This document shows positions 1-8,358 of a stretch of 64,000 nt of DNA, piece by piece. A program made the translations under genes and the position numbers. The stretch is from Cellulomonas sp. PhB143 (GTDB lineage: Bacteria; Actinomycetota; Actinomycetes; Actinomycetales; Cellulomonadaceae): the NCBI RefSeq assembly GCF_003752595.1, contig NZ_RKIJ01000017.1, positions 57,500 to 121,499 of the forward strand, read 5' to 3'. The notes under the pieces were generated by a model. The model saw nothing but the letters and a program-made list of their open reading frames with translations, was not told the DNA's origin and ran no database searches. Numbering within the stretch: position 1 is the first letter of the stretch; each line of letters opens with the position of its first letter.

Positions 1-475
1 CGGGCCGGGCCCGGCGCACGAGCATCCCGACGAACACCGGGAGCAGGACGATCGCGAAGACCTCGAGCGCCTTGCCGAACTGCAGGCCCAGCGTCTCGTC
101 GCCTGCGGCGAAGTGCGCGGCGGAGAGGTTGTAGATCAACGGCATCGTGACGATCGCCAGCACCGAGTTGATCGCGGTGAGGCTGACGTTGAGCGCCACG
201 TCGCCGCCGAAGAGGTGGCTGTAGAGGTTGGCTCCGGGTCCGCCCGGCGCGGCGGACAGCAGCATCATCCCGACGGCGAGCACCGGCGGCAGGTCGAACA
301 GGTAGACCAGGCCGAAGCAGATCGAGGGCAGCACGATCAGCTGGGTGAGCAGCGCCGCGAGCACTGCGCGCGGGTGGCGCGCGATCCGGCGAAAGTCGGT
401 GACGGTCAGCCCGAGACCGAGGCCGAGCATGATGATGCCGAGCGCCGCGGGCAGCGCGAGGTCCATCAGGTCCAC
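1..475 (-). CDS. bile acid:sodium symporter (SBF) family protein, partial
   Basis: The gene runs off the left edge, so only about the first 158 residues are present. They form hydrophobic segments typical of the SBF/BASS ten-helix sodium-coupled symporters, with the small-residue stretch SAAPGGPGANLYSHL (about residues 92-106) where this family has a conserved helix break near the sodium site. A GTG at 475 is chosen as start because GGGAGG lies six bases before it; an ATG nine bases further in is an alternative. The upstream neighbour on the same strand is a TetR gene, which may regulate it. The substrate cannot be told from the sequence: bile acids, pantoate, pyruvate or other organic anions are all carried by relatives. 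Confidence 0.8.
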   Translation of the reverse strand, partial: MDLMDLALPAALGIIMLGLGLGLTVTDFRRIARHPRAVLAALLTQLIVLPSICFGLVYLFDLPPVLAVGMMLLSAAPGGPGANLYSHLFGGDVALNVSLTAINSVLAIVTMPLIYNLSAAHFAAGDETLGLQFGKALEVFAIVLLPVFVGMLVRRARP

Positions 476-524
476 GAGCCACCTCCCACGGCAGGGATGG
501 GTCGGCACGGGGCCGTGGGGCACA

Positions 525-545
525 CGAGACGTCTCGCCATCGAGA
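525..545. promoter_or_regulatory. candidate operator upstream of the SBF symporter gene
   Basis: A perfect 12-bp palindrome CGAGACGTCTCG (525-536) is followed four bases later by a third half-site CGAGAC (540-545). It lies about 50 bp upstream of the symporter start and downstream of the TetR gene. A TetR or other dimeric repressor could bind here; this is inferred only from symmetry and position. Confidence 0.35.
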
Positions 546-592
546 CACGCTCCTTCGCTGGATCCTGCGGTGTCAGGAACCAAGGAGACCCG

Positions 593-1183
593 TCACCCCG
601 CCGCGGTGGCCACCGTACTTTCGCCTGCCGCAAGCGCGGGCCGGAACCGGCCGATCATCGCCGTGATCCGCGCCGCCGCCACGGCAGGAGGAGCAGGCGA
701 GCCCTCGGCGGACAGCCACGGGACGAGCAGCGCCATGGCCCCTCCCCCGACGAACTGTCGCTCGTCCTCGTCGAGCTCGCGCCCGCCGACGGCGCTCGTC
801 CCGCTGACCCGCTCGGCGACGAACCGCTGGATCGCGAGGAAGGTCTGCTGCCCGCAGGTGCCACCCATGAGCCGGCGGTAGAAGTCACGGTGCTCGCTGA
901 TGTGCGCGAGGAGCTGCTCGACGACGCCCTCGAACGTCTGCGGCGCCCCCGTCGCGAGCTGCTCCACGGTCGCCCGGTATCGCGCGAGCCCCGCCTCCTG
1001 CAGCAGGTGGTCGCGGTCCGCGAAGTTCTGGTAGAGCGTCACGCGGGTCACGCCGGCGCGCTGGGCGAGGTCCGTGACGCTGATCTCCGCGGTGTCCCGC
1101 TCGTCGACGAGCGCGATCGCCGCCGCGACGAGGGCCGCGCGCGAGCGAGCGCGCCGCGGGTCCATCCGCCCGTCGTCGGTCAT
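593..1183 (-). CDS. TetR/AcrR family transcriptional regulator
   Basis: This is a 196-residue one-component repressor. The N-terminal helix-turn-helix is clear (about residues 30-58: ISVTDLAQRAGVTRVTLYQNF followed by DRDHLL), in the TetR pattern. The rest is the variable all-helical ligand and dimer domain. I chose ATG 1183 because GGAG precedes it; an in-frame ATG at 1237 would add 18 unconserved residues and run further into the divergent promoter. It is divergent from the YhgE/Pip-like membrane protein at 1317, and a perfect palindrome lies between them at 1281-1295. The usual arrangement is that such a repressor controls itself and the divergent efflux-type gene. The ligand is unknown. 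Confidence 0.9.
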   Translation of the reverse strand: MTDDGRMDPRRARSRAALVAAAIALVDERDTAEISVTDLAQRAGVTRVTLYQNFADRDHLLQEAGLARYRATVEQLATGAPQTFEGVVEQLLAHISEHRDFYRRLMGGTCGQQTFLAIQRFVAERVSGTSAVGGRELDEDERQFVGGGAMALLVPWLSAEGSPAPPAVAAARITAMIGRFRPALAAGESTVATAAG

Positions 1184-1280
1184 CCGTCCCACTCCTCTGC
1201 GCTCCTCGGCCTCGCCGTCACCGGTGCCCATGATCACACTTGGGGCGCCCGACGACGGTGGTGCACTTTTCTTTACAGGT

Positions 1281-1295
1281 GTACATTAGATGTAC
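1281..1295. promoter_or_regulatory. candidate TetR operator GTACAT-TAG-ATGTAC
   Basis: A perfect 6-bp inverted repeat with a 3-bp centre lies in the divergent region between the TetR gene and the membrane protein gene, 22 bp before the ATG at 1317. It is AT-rich compared with the surroundings and sits where a repressor would block the rightward promoter. No binding evidence is available from sequence alone. Confidence 0.55.
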
Positions 1296-1316
1296 CACAG
1301 CCTCCGAGGAGAAGTC

Positions 1317-2672
1317 ATGTCACACCCCCAGCACATCGCCGACGGCACGCAGCGCTCGGCCTGGCGGACGGCGTCGCGCCCCAAGGTCTGGGCCCTGCCG
1401 GTCGTCGTCGTCCTCGTCGTCATGGGCGTCCTGGCGTCCATGTACCTGGCCTCCTCGATCCACGCGTCCGACAACCTGAAGTCGTTCCCCGTCGCCGTCG
1501 TCGACCAGGACACGGGGACGACGCTGCCCGACGGCACCGAGCAGAACGTCGGCGAGCAGCTCGCCCACGGGATCGTCACCGGCGTCGACGACCAGAAGTT
1601 CGACATCCAGCAGCTGAGCCTCGACGAGGCCGAGACGCAGATGGACGACGGCGACCTCTACGGCGCGATCGTCATCCCGAAGACCTTCAGCTCGGACCTG
1701 CAGGACTTCGCATCGTCGGCCACGACGTCCGACGCCGTCGACACGCCCGAGGTCACCGTCCTGACCAACCCCCGCACGGGGACGGGGACGACCCCGATCG
1801 TCACGAGCATGGGCACCACCGCGCTCACCCAGGCGCGCACCACCGTGGGTGAACAGCTCGTCGACGCCACACAGCAGGCCCTGGGCTCGGCGGGTGCACC
1901 GGCGCTCTCCGGGGCCGCGCACGCGGCGCTCGCCCAGCCGTACACGATCGACGTGACCGCCTACCACCCGCTGCCCGACGGCACGGGCAACGGCCTCTCG
2001 CCGTTCTACTACGCCCTGCTCATCGTGCTCGCCGGGTTCACCGGGTCCCTGATCGTCAACACGTTCGTCGACTCCAGCCTCGGGTTCGTCCCGTCCGAGA
2101 TGGGACCCCGCTACGAGCTCGGGAAGCACTCCGGGCTCAGCAGGTTCGCGACCCTCGTCCTCAAATGGACGATCATGGCGGGGGTGGCCGTCACGGTCTC
2201 GGGGCTCTACCTCGGGGTGTCCTACGCCCTGGACATGCCCATCGACCATCCCTGGATCCTGCTCGGCTACTCCGCGGCGATGGTCTGGGCGGTCGCGGTG
2301 GTCGCGCAGACCATCAGCGCGATCTTCGGCGGCATCGGCATGCTCATCAACCTGTTCATCTTCGTGATCTTCTCGCTGCCGTCGGCCGGCGGGACGTTCC
2401 CGCCCGAGGCCACGCCGGGACTCTTCCGCTGGCTCGGCTCGTTCGAGCCGATGCACCAGATCTATCTCGGCACCCGCTCCGTGCTCTACCTCGACGGGAC
2501 GTGGGACTCCGGGCTCGGCCGGTCCCTGCTCTTCGGCGCCGCCGCCGTCGTGGTCGGCCTCGTCGTGGGCTGGCTCACGATGCGCCACTACGACCGCCAG
2601 GGCTACGGCCGTGGGCACCAGCTGCACGCCGCCGGGCACGCGACCGCGCCTGCGCCCGCCCTCGAGGGCTGA
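1317..2672 (+). CDS. YhgE/Pip-like (DUF3533-type) ABC-2 membrane protein
   Basis: This 451-residue membrane protein has one N-terminal membrane helix (about residues 27-47), a long extracytoplasmic domain of about 180 residues containing VVDQDTGT and YGAIVIPKTFS, and then five or so C-terminal helices starting near residue 226. That is the topology of the YhgE/Pip and ABC-2 permease group: an outward domain between the first helix and a C-terminal helix bundle. These proteins are linked to phage-receptor, type VII secretion or drug and lipid export roles in relatives, so the function is open. Start ATG 1317 has GAGGAGA four bases upstream; an upstream ATG at 1290 lies inside the palindrome and lacks a ribosome site. 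No ATPase gene is adjacent. Confidence 0.8.
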   Translation: MSHPQHIADGTQRSAWRTASRPKVWALPVVVVLVVMGVLASMYLASSIHASDNLKSFPVAVVDQDTGTTLPDGTEQNVGEQLAHGIVTGVDDQKFDIQQLSLDEAETQMDDGDLYGAIVIPKTFSSDLQDFASSATTSDAVDTPEVTVLTNPRTGTGTTPIVTSMGTTALTQARTTVGEQLVDATQQALGSAGAPALSGAAHAALAQPYTIDVTAYHPLPDGTGNGLSPFYYALLIVLAGFTGSLIVNTFVDSSLGFVPSEMGPRYELGKHSGLSRFATLVLKWTIMAGVAVTVSGLYLGVSYALDMPIDHPWILLGYSAAMVWAVAVVAQTISAIFGGIGMLINLFIFVIFSLPSAGGTFPPEATPGLFRWLGSFEPMHQIYLGTRSVLYLDGTWDSGLGRSLLFGAAAVVVGLVVGWLTMRHYDRQGYGRGHQLHAAGHATAPAPALEG

Positions 2673-2690
2673 GCGCGGGCGGCGCCCTCC

Positions 2691-2815
2691 GCCGAGGGTG
2701 ACGTAGCGCGCGCCGACGGTGACGAATTGCGGCGCCCCGACCCACCTGGGGGGACGAATACGTCACCGTCGGCGAGACGGGCGTCGCCGCCGGCGGGCGG
2801 AGCGTCGCCCTCGGC
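2691..2815. repeat. 21-bp-period inverted array element, copy 1
   Basis: Thirteen-base units close to GCCGACGGTGACG occur at 2691 and 2712 on the plus strand and inverted at 2761, 2782 and 2803. All spacings inside an arm are exactly 21 bp. A 36-bp centre separates the arms. The element fills most of the gap between the YhgE/Pip-like gene and the isochorismatase-like gene. A second copy with the same period lies at 41781-41904 inside modBC. The arms could fold into a large cruciform or RNA hairpin; the function is unknown. Confidence 0.8.
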
Positions 2816-2834
2816 GAGGCGTAGGAAGGCACCT

Positions 2835-2863
2835 TTGTATCCGCCCGGCACGAGGCGTACGGT
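2835..2863 (+). promoter_or_regulatory. candidate promoter of the isochorismatase-like gene
   Basis: TTGTAT (2835-2840) and TACGGT (2858-2863) are separated by 17 bp, an acceptable -35/-10 pair for the housekeeping sigma factor of high-GC actinobacteria. Transcription would start about 20 bp before the ribosome site AAGGAG that precedes ATG 2891. Confidence 0.5.
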
Positions 2864-2890
2864 GCAGCGAGTCGTCCGAAGGAGATCCCC

Positions 2891-3451
2891 ATGGCTGTGA
2901 CCACGCTCGACCCGCGCACCGCGCTCGTCGTCATCGACCTGCAGAAGGGCATCGTCGCGCACGAGACCGCCCACCCCGCCGTGGGCGTGATCGCCAACGC
3001 CGCGTCCCTCGCCGCGGCGTTCCGCCGCCACGGGCTGCCGGTGGTGCTCGTCAACGTCGCCGGCGCCGCCCCCGGGCGCACCGACCAGGGCCGCTCGGCC
3101 CGTCAGTTCTCGGCCGACTGGGCCGAGCTCGTCCCCGAGCTCGACGCCCAGGCGTCCGACCACCTCGTCACGAAGCAGACCTTCGGGGCGTTCACCGGCA
3201 CGGACCTGGAGGCCTACCTGGCCGAGCAGGGCGTCACCCAGGTCGTCGTCGTCGGCATCTCGACGAGCATCGGCGTGGAGTCGACGGCGCGCCACGCCCA
3301 CGAGCTGGGCCTGAACGTCACGATCGCGACCGACGCCGTGACCGACACCCGCGCGGACTCCCACGAGCACTCCGTCGCGACGATCTTCCCGCGCCTGGCG
3401 GAGACCGGGACCACGGCCGACGTGCTCGCGCTGCTCGACGGCCCGCGCTGA
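2891..3451 (+). CDS. isochorismatase-family (cysteine hydrolase fold) protein lacking the catalytic Cys
   Basis: The 186-residue protein has the alpha/beta fold of isochorismatase-like hydrolases: VVIDLQKG with Asp16, the lysine in VTKQTFGAF (Lys95), and the GxxT motif before the nucleophile. In active members a Cys follows the isoleucine in this motif; here the stretch reads GISTSIGVESTA, with Gly128 at that place. Asp and Lys of the triad remain. The protein is therefore either a non-hydrolytic member or uses another nucleophile; I recall a group of relatives with this TSIGVE form, so the loss may be old and conserved. The ribosome site AAGGAG is well placed. The DHFR-like gene begins four bases after its stop, suggesting coupling. 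Confidence 0.85.
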   Translation: MAVTTLDPRTALVVIDLQKGIVAHETAHPAVGVIANAASLAAAFRRHGLPVVLVNVAGAAPGRTDQGRSARQFSADWAELVPELDAQASDHLVTKQTFGAFTGTDLEAYLAEQGVTQVVVVGISTSIGVESTARHAHELGLNVTIATDAVTDTRADSHEHSVATIFPRLAETGTTADVLALLDGPR

Positions 3452-3455
3452 GCCG

Positions 3456-4013
3456 ATGTCCCTGGTCTACGCGGCGATCACCTCGCTCGACGGCTACGTC
3501 GCGGACGCCGGCGGCGGCTTCGACTGGGCCGCCCCCGACGAGGAGGTGCACGCCGCCGTCAACGACCTCGTGCGCCACGACGCCGCCGCGCTCTACGGCC
3601 GGCGCATGTACGAGGTGCTGCGTGTCTGGCAGGACGTCGAGGACGGCCCGCCCGTGATCCGCGACTACGCGCAGATCTGGCGCTCCATGGACAAGATCGT
3701 CGTCTCCACGACGCTCGACGCCGTGGCCACCCCGCGCACGCGCCTGGTCCGCTCGCTCGTGCCCGACGACGTCCGGCACCTCGTCGAGACGTCGGAGGGG
3801 GACGTCAGCATCGGCGGCCCGACGCTCGCGGGGCACGCGCTGCGCGCGGGGATCGTCGACGAGATCCACCTGTTCGTCCACCCGGTGGTGGTCGGCGGCG
3901 GCCTGCGGGCGCTGCCCGACGGCGTCCGGCTCGACCTCGAGCTGGCGGACGAGCACCGGTTCTCCAGCGGCGTCGTCCACCTGCACCACCGGGTCGCCCG
4001 CGCCGGACGGTAG
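3456..4013 (+). CDS. dihydrofolate reductase-fold (RibD C-terminal-like) protein
   Basis: This 185-residue protein opens with VYAAITSLDGYVAD, the usual start of the small bacterial DHFR-like/RibD-C reductases, and has LYGRRMYEVL at about residues 48-57 and SIGGPTLAGHAL at about 117-128, which matches the nucleotide-binding GG loop. The family binds NADPH and is named after RibD and DHFR, but most single-domain members have no proven substrate. It follows the isochorismatase-like gene by four bases with no ribosome site of its own, so translation is probably coupled. Its 3' end meets the ABC-F gene tail to tail across a strong hairpin. Confidence 0.85.
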   Translation: MSLVYAAITSLDGYVADAGGGFDWAAPDEEVHAAVNDLVRHDAAALYGRRMYEVLRVWQDVEDGPPVIRDYAQIWRSMDKIVVSTTLDAVATPRTRLVRSLVPDDVRHLVETSEGDVSIGGPTLAGHALRAGIVDEIHLFVHPVVVGGGLRALPDGVRLDLELADEHRFSSGVVHLHHRVARAGR

Positions 4014-4038
4014 CCGGCAACCATCGGCGCGACGCCCG

Positions 4039-5763
<1,725 letters not shown>

Positions 5764-5772
5764 CAGAGGGTC

Positions 5773-5827
5773 ACCTGCCGGTGGGCACCCGAGGGGTGCG
5801 AGGGGACGAGGGGCGTCGAGGGCAGGT
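5773..5827 (-). promoter_or_regulatory. candidate translational attenuator of the ABC-F gene
   Basis: On the minus strand the 5' leader contains ACCTGCC (5827-5821) and GGCAGGT (5779-5773), a perfect 7-bp outer stem that covers the ribosome site of the ABC-F gene. Inside it is a perfect 6-bp hairpin, GCACCC-CTC-GGGTGC (5799-5785). The left arm begins on the last base of the stop codon of a three-codon reading frame at 5838. Known erm-type and several ABC-F resistance genes use such leaders: a drug-stalled ribosome frees the hidden ribosome site. Its working here is inference. Confidence 0.5.
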
Positions 5828-5838
5828 CAGATCCACAT
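5827..5838 (-). CDS. putative leader peptide Met-Trp-Ile
   Basis: ATG-TGG-ATC-TGA precedes the ABC-F gene. A possible promoter (-35 TCGACG at 5875-5870, 18 bp, -10 TAGCGT at 5851-5846) places the transcription start at or next to its ATG, so it would be translated as a leaderless frame. Its stop codon overlaps the left arm of the hairpin that hides the ABC-F ribosome site. Short frames arise by chance easily; the geometry is the only support. Confidence 0.4.
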   Translation of the reverse strand: MWI

Positions 5839-5954
5839 GGCGGCCACGCTATCCGCGCGCCGCGGGCCGCGTCGAGGCAATTGCCAGGACCTGCACGGCA
5901 CCTCCACCCGGCAGCACCCACCTGCACCCGGCGCGGCCCGCGTACCGTGACCGG

Positions 5955-6524
5955 ATGATCCGTCACGCGCTCGCCCGCCTCTACTGGCGGCTCAGCCGCT
6001 GGACCCTCGTGCGCGAGGCGACGCCGCTCGACCGGCCGCGCCTGCTGATCGGCGCCCCGCACACGTCGAACTGGGACTTCGTGCTCATGCTCGCGATCGC
6101 CTGGGACGCGCGGATCGCCTTCCGCTGGCTCGGCAAGCACAGCCTGTTCGCGGGCTGGCGCGGGCCGCTGATGCGCGCCCTCGGGGGCATCCCCGTGGAC
6201 CGCCGCGACCCGTCCCGGGTGGTGGACGACGTCGTCGCGCGCATCCGCTCCGGCGAGACGTTCGCCCTCGTGGTCACGCCGGAGGGGACGCGCGGCGCCG
6301 GCGAGCACTGGCGCTCGGGCTTCTACCGGATCGCCCAGGAGGCCGACCTGCCCGTGACGCTCGGGTTCGTGGACCGCACCACGATGACGACGGGCCTCGG
6401 CCCGACACTGGGCCTCACCGGCGATGTCCGGGCAGACATGGATGTCGTGCGCGCCTTCTACGCCGACAAGGCGGGCCTGCACCCGCAGAACCGCACCGAG
6501 CCGCGCCTGACCGACGAGACCTGA
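5955..6524 (+). CDS. 1-acyl-glycerol-phosphate acyltransferase-like (PlsC family) protein
   Basis: This 189-residue membrane-associated acyltransferase carries the PlsC motifs: HTSNWD (HX4D, about residues 36-41) as catalytic pair, a GKHSLF/GWRGP region, GGIPVDR (about 77-83) and TPEGTR (about 111-116) for glycerol-phosphate binding. It would transfer an acyl group onto a lysophospholipid or related acceptor. It is shorter than classical PlsC, like the small actinobacterial acyltransferases. The ATG at 5955 has no ribosome site, but TACCGT lies six bases before it, so a leaderless transcript is likely. It is divergent from the ABC-F gene and 13 bp ahead of a thioesterase gene. Confidence 0.85.
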   Translation: MIRHALARLYWRLSRWTLVREATPLDRPRLLIGAPHTSNWDFVLMLAIAWDARIAFRWLGKHSLFAGWRGPLMRALGGIPVDRRDPSRVVDDVVARIRSGETFALVVTPEGTRGAGEHWRSGFYRIAQEADLPVTLGFVDRTTMTTGLGPTLGLTGDVRADMDVVRAFYADKAGLHPQNRTEPRLTDET

Positions 6525-6537
6525 GAGACTGCGTCTC

Positions 6538-7071
6538 ATGAGCCCGACGAGCAACGACGCCACGCCCGCCCCCGCCCCGAGCACCCGCAACCGCACCGTC
6601 GAGTGGCACGACCCCCTCGCGACCGCGGGCCGCGCCCAGGAGGTCGACGGCCTGACGTTCCTGCAGGAGATCGTCGACGGGACGATCCCCCCGCCGCCGA
6701 TCGCGAACCTCATGAACATGCGCTTCACCGCCGTCGAGCACGGGTCCGTGACGTTCGAGCTCGACCCCGACGCGTCGCAGTACAACCCCATCGGCACCGT
6801 CCACGGCGGCGTGCTGTGCACGCTCCTCGACTCGGTGGCGGCCTGCGCCCTGCACACGACCCTGCCCCGGGGCACCGGGTACACGTCCGTGGAGATCAAG
6901 GTGAGCTTCCTGCGGGCCGTGACCACGTCGTCGGGCACCCTCACGGCGACCGGGACGGTGACCAAGCCGGGCCGGCGCGTCGCCTTCGCTGAGGGCCAGG
7001 TGCACGACGCCGCGGGCCGCCTCGTCGCCACGGCCAGCACCACGCTCCTGGTGTTCCCGCTCGAGGCGTGA
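6538..7071 (+). CDS. PaaI family hotdog-fold thioesterase
   Basis: The 177-residue protein has a proline-rich N-terminus of about 45 residues followed by a hotdog domain. The family signature GTVHGGVLCTLLDSV (about residues 86-100) contains the HGG turn and the acidic residue on the long helix expected for acyl-CoA hydrolysis; YTSVEIKVSFLRAV is the following strand. Members hydrolyse aryl- or medium-chain acyl-CoA. It lies 13 bp after the acyltransferase gene, so a role with the same lipid or acyl-CoA pool is plausible. The start ATG lies in a small inverted repeat GAGAC-TGC-GTCTC and lacks a clear ribosome site. Confidence 0.85.
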   Translation: MSPTSNDATPAPAPSTRNRTVEWHDPLATAGRAQEVDGLTFLQEIVDGTIPPPPIANLMNMRFTAVEHGSVTFELDPDASQYNPIGTVHGGVLCTLLDSVAACALHTTLPRGTGYTSVEIKVSFLRAVTTSSGTLTATGTVTKPGRRVAFAEGQVHDAAGRLVATASTTLLVFPLEA

Positions 7072-7136
7072 GCGCCGCTTGCGTCGCCCCCGCGCACGCG
7101 CACCATGGGAAGGACGCCGCACGGGAGGACGGACCG

Positions 7137-7703
7137 ATGCCCTGGAAGACGGGACCGCTGGACGACTCGACCTGGGACGCCTTCGCGGAGCTCGTGGAAC
7201 GCAACAACGGCGTCTTCGGCGGCTGCTGGTGCATCGGCTACCACCCGGAGGCGGGCCACCGGGAGGTCGACTACCGGCAGGCCAAGGAGGAGCGCGTGCG
7301 CACGGACCGCGCGCACGCCGCCCTCGTGCTGGACGACGACGGCGTCGCCCAGGGCTGGTGCCAGTACGGCAGCCCCGCGGAGCTGCCCGGGATCAAGCAC
7401 CGGCGCGAGTACGACAAGGACGCCCCGCCGCTGCCCGACTGGCGGATCACCTGCTTCTACGTGGACCGGCGCCACCGCGGCCAGGGCGTCGCCCGCGCCG
7501 CGCTCGAGGGCGCGCTCGCCCAGATCGCCGACGCCGGGGGCGGCCTCGTGGAGGCGATCCCCGAGGTCACCGCGGGACGCGACGCGCCCGGCCGGTTCCT
7601 GTTCAGCACGACCGTCGAGCTCTTCGAGCAGTACGGGTTCGTGCGCGGCCGCCAGGTCGGCAAGCACGCCTGGGTGGTGAGCCGGGTGCTCGACGCCGCC
7701 TGA
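7137..7703 (+). CDS. GNAT family N-acetyltransferase
   Basis: This 188-residue protein shows the GNAT core: ITCFYVDRRHRGQGVARAALEGAL (about residues 103-126) matches the motif A strand, the RxxGxG/A pyrophosphate loop and the helix that bind acetyl-CoA. The N-terminal half contains GGCWCIGYHPE, an aromatic and cysteine-rich stretch seen in a group of uncharacterised actinobacterial GNAT proteins. The acceptor is unknown. I chose ATG 7137 because GGGAGGA lies seven bases upstream; an upstream ATG at 7068, overlapping the end of the thioesterase gene, would add 23 unconserved residues. Confidence 0.8.
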   Translation: MPWKTGPLDDSTWDAFAELVERNNGVFGGCWCIGYHPEAGHREVDYRQAKEERVRTDRAHAALVLDDDGVAQGWCQYGSPAELPGIKHRREYDKDAPPLPDWRITCFYVDRRHRGQGVARAALEGALAQIADAGGGLVEAIPEVTAGRDAPGRFLFSTTVELFEQYGFVRGRQVGKHAWVVSRVLDAA

Positions 7704-7724
7704 GGGGCTCCGTCTCGCGGCCCG

Positions 7725-8321
7725 CTACGCCTCGTCGGCGTCCGCGCGCAGGTGCTTCTGCAGGATCGCGGTGTCGAGCCACTGCCCGTGCTTGTAGCCG
7801 ACGTCGGTCAGCCGGCCGATCTCCCGGAACCCGAGGCGCTCGTGCAGCCGGCGCGACGCGGGAGACGCGCCGCTGCTGATCACGGCGACGGCCTCGCGGG
7901 CGCCCGCCGCGGCGGCGCCCTCGACCACCCGCCCGAGGAGCTCGCCGCCGATGCCCTGCCCGGCGGTCTCGGGCAGCAGGTAGATGCTCGTCTCGACCGT
8001 GAACCGGTACGCGGGGCGGGGTCTCCACCACCCGACGTAGGCCCACCCGACGACGCGTCCGGCGTCGTCCACCGCGACCACGAAGGGCCAGCCCTCCGCG
8101 TACGTGGAGGCCATCCGCTCGCGCCAGAACTCGACGCCGGGCGGGACCTCCTCCAGCGTCGCCGTGCTCTCGCGCACGTAGTACGCGTAGACGTCCGCTA
8201 TACCGTCGAGGTCGTCCTCGGTCGCTGCCCGGACGGTGTACGGGAGCGTCCCGGCTGCTGCCGCAGCCGGGCCGGGGGACGCGTGATGGGACGTGATATC
8301 GCCGTCAGTCACGCCACCCAT
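7725..8321 (-). CDS. GNAT acetyltransferase, phosphinothricin acetyltransferase-like
   Basis: The 198-residue protein resembles the Pat/Bar group of GNATs. It has YTVRAATEDDLDGIADVYAYYV near the start, VETSIYLLPETAGQGIGGELL as motif A with the acetyl-CoA loop, and the group-typical ending with GFREIGRLTDVGYKHGQWLDT. Relatives acetylate phosphinothricin, methionine sulfone/sulfoximine or other amino groups. The first 27 residues are low in conservation and a shorter start is possible. It is convergent with the preceding GNAT gene, and the SulP gene on the same strand ends 37 bp upstream. Confidence 0.8.
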   Translation of the reverse strand: MGGVTDGDITSHHASPGPAAAAAGTLPYTVRAATEDDLDGIADVYAYYVRESTATLEEVPPGVEFWRERMASTYAEGWPFVVAVDDAGRVVGWAYVGWWRPRPAYRFTVETSIYLLPETAGQGIGGELLGRVVEGAAAAGAREAVAVISSGASPASRRLHERLGFREIGRLTDVGYKHGQWLDTAILQKHLRADADEA

Positions 8322-8358
8322 GATGCCAAAGATGGCGACCGGTGCCCGGGACGTCCGC

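Noticed and set aside
1237..1239. Upstream ATG as start of the TetR gene
   Set aside because: It adds 18 residues without similarity to TetR proteins; the ATG at 1183 has a ribosome site.
1290..1292. Upstream ATG as start of the YhgE/Pip-like gene
   Set aside because: It lies inside the palindrome and has no ribosome site, while ATG 1317 follows GAGGAGA.
2673..2890. Possible insertion sequence remnant before the isochorismatase-like gene
   Set aside because: No transposase fragment or target duplication is visible; the structure is fully explained by the 13-bp unit array.
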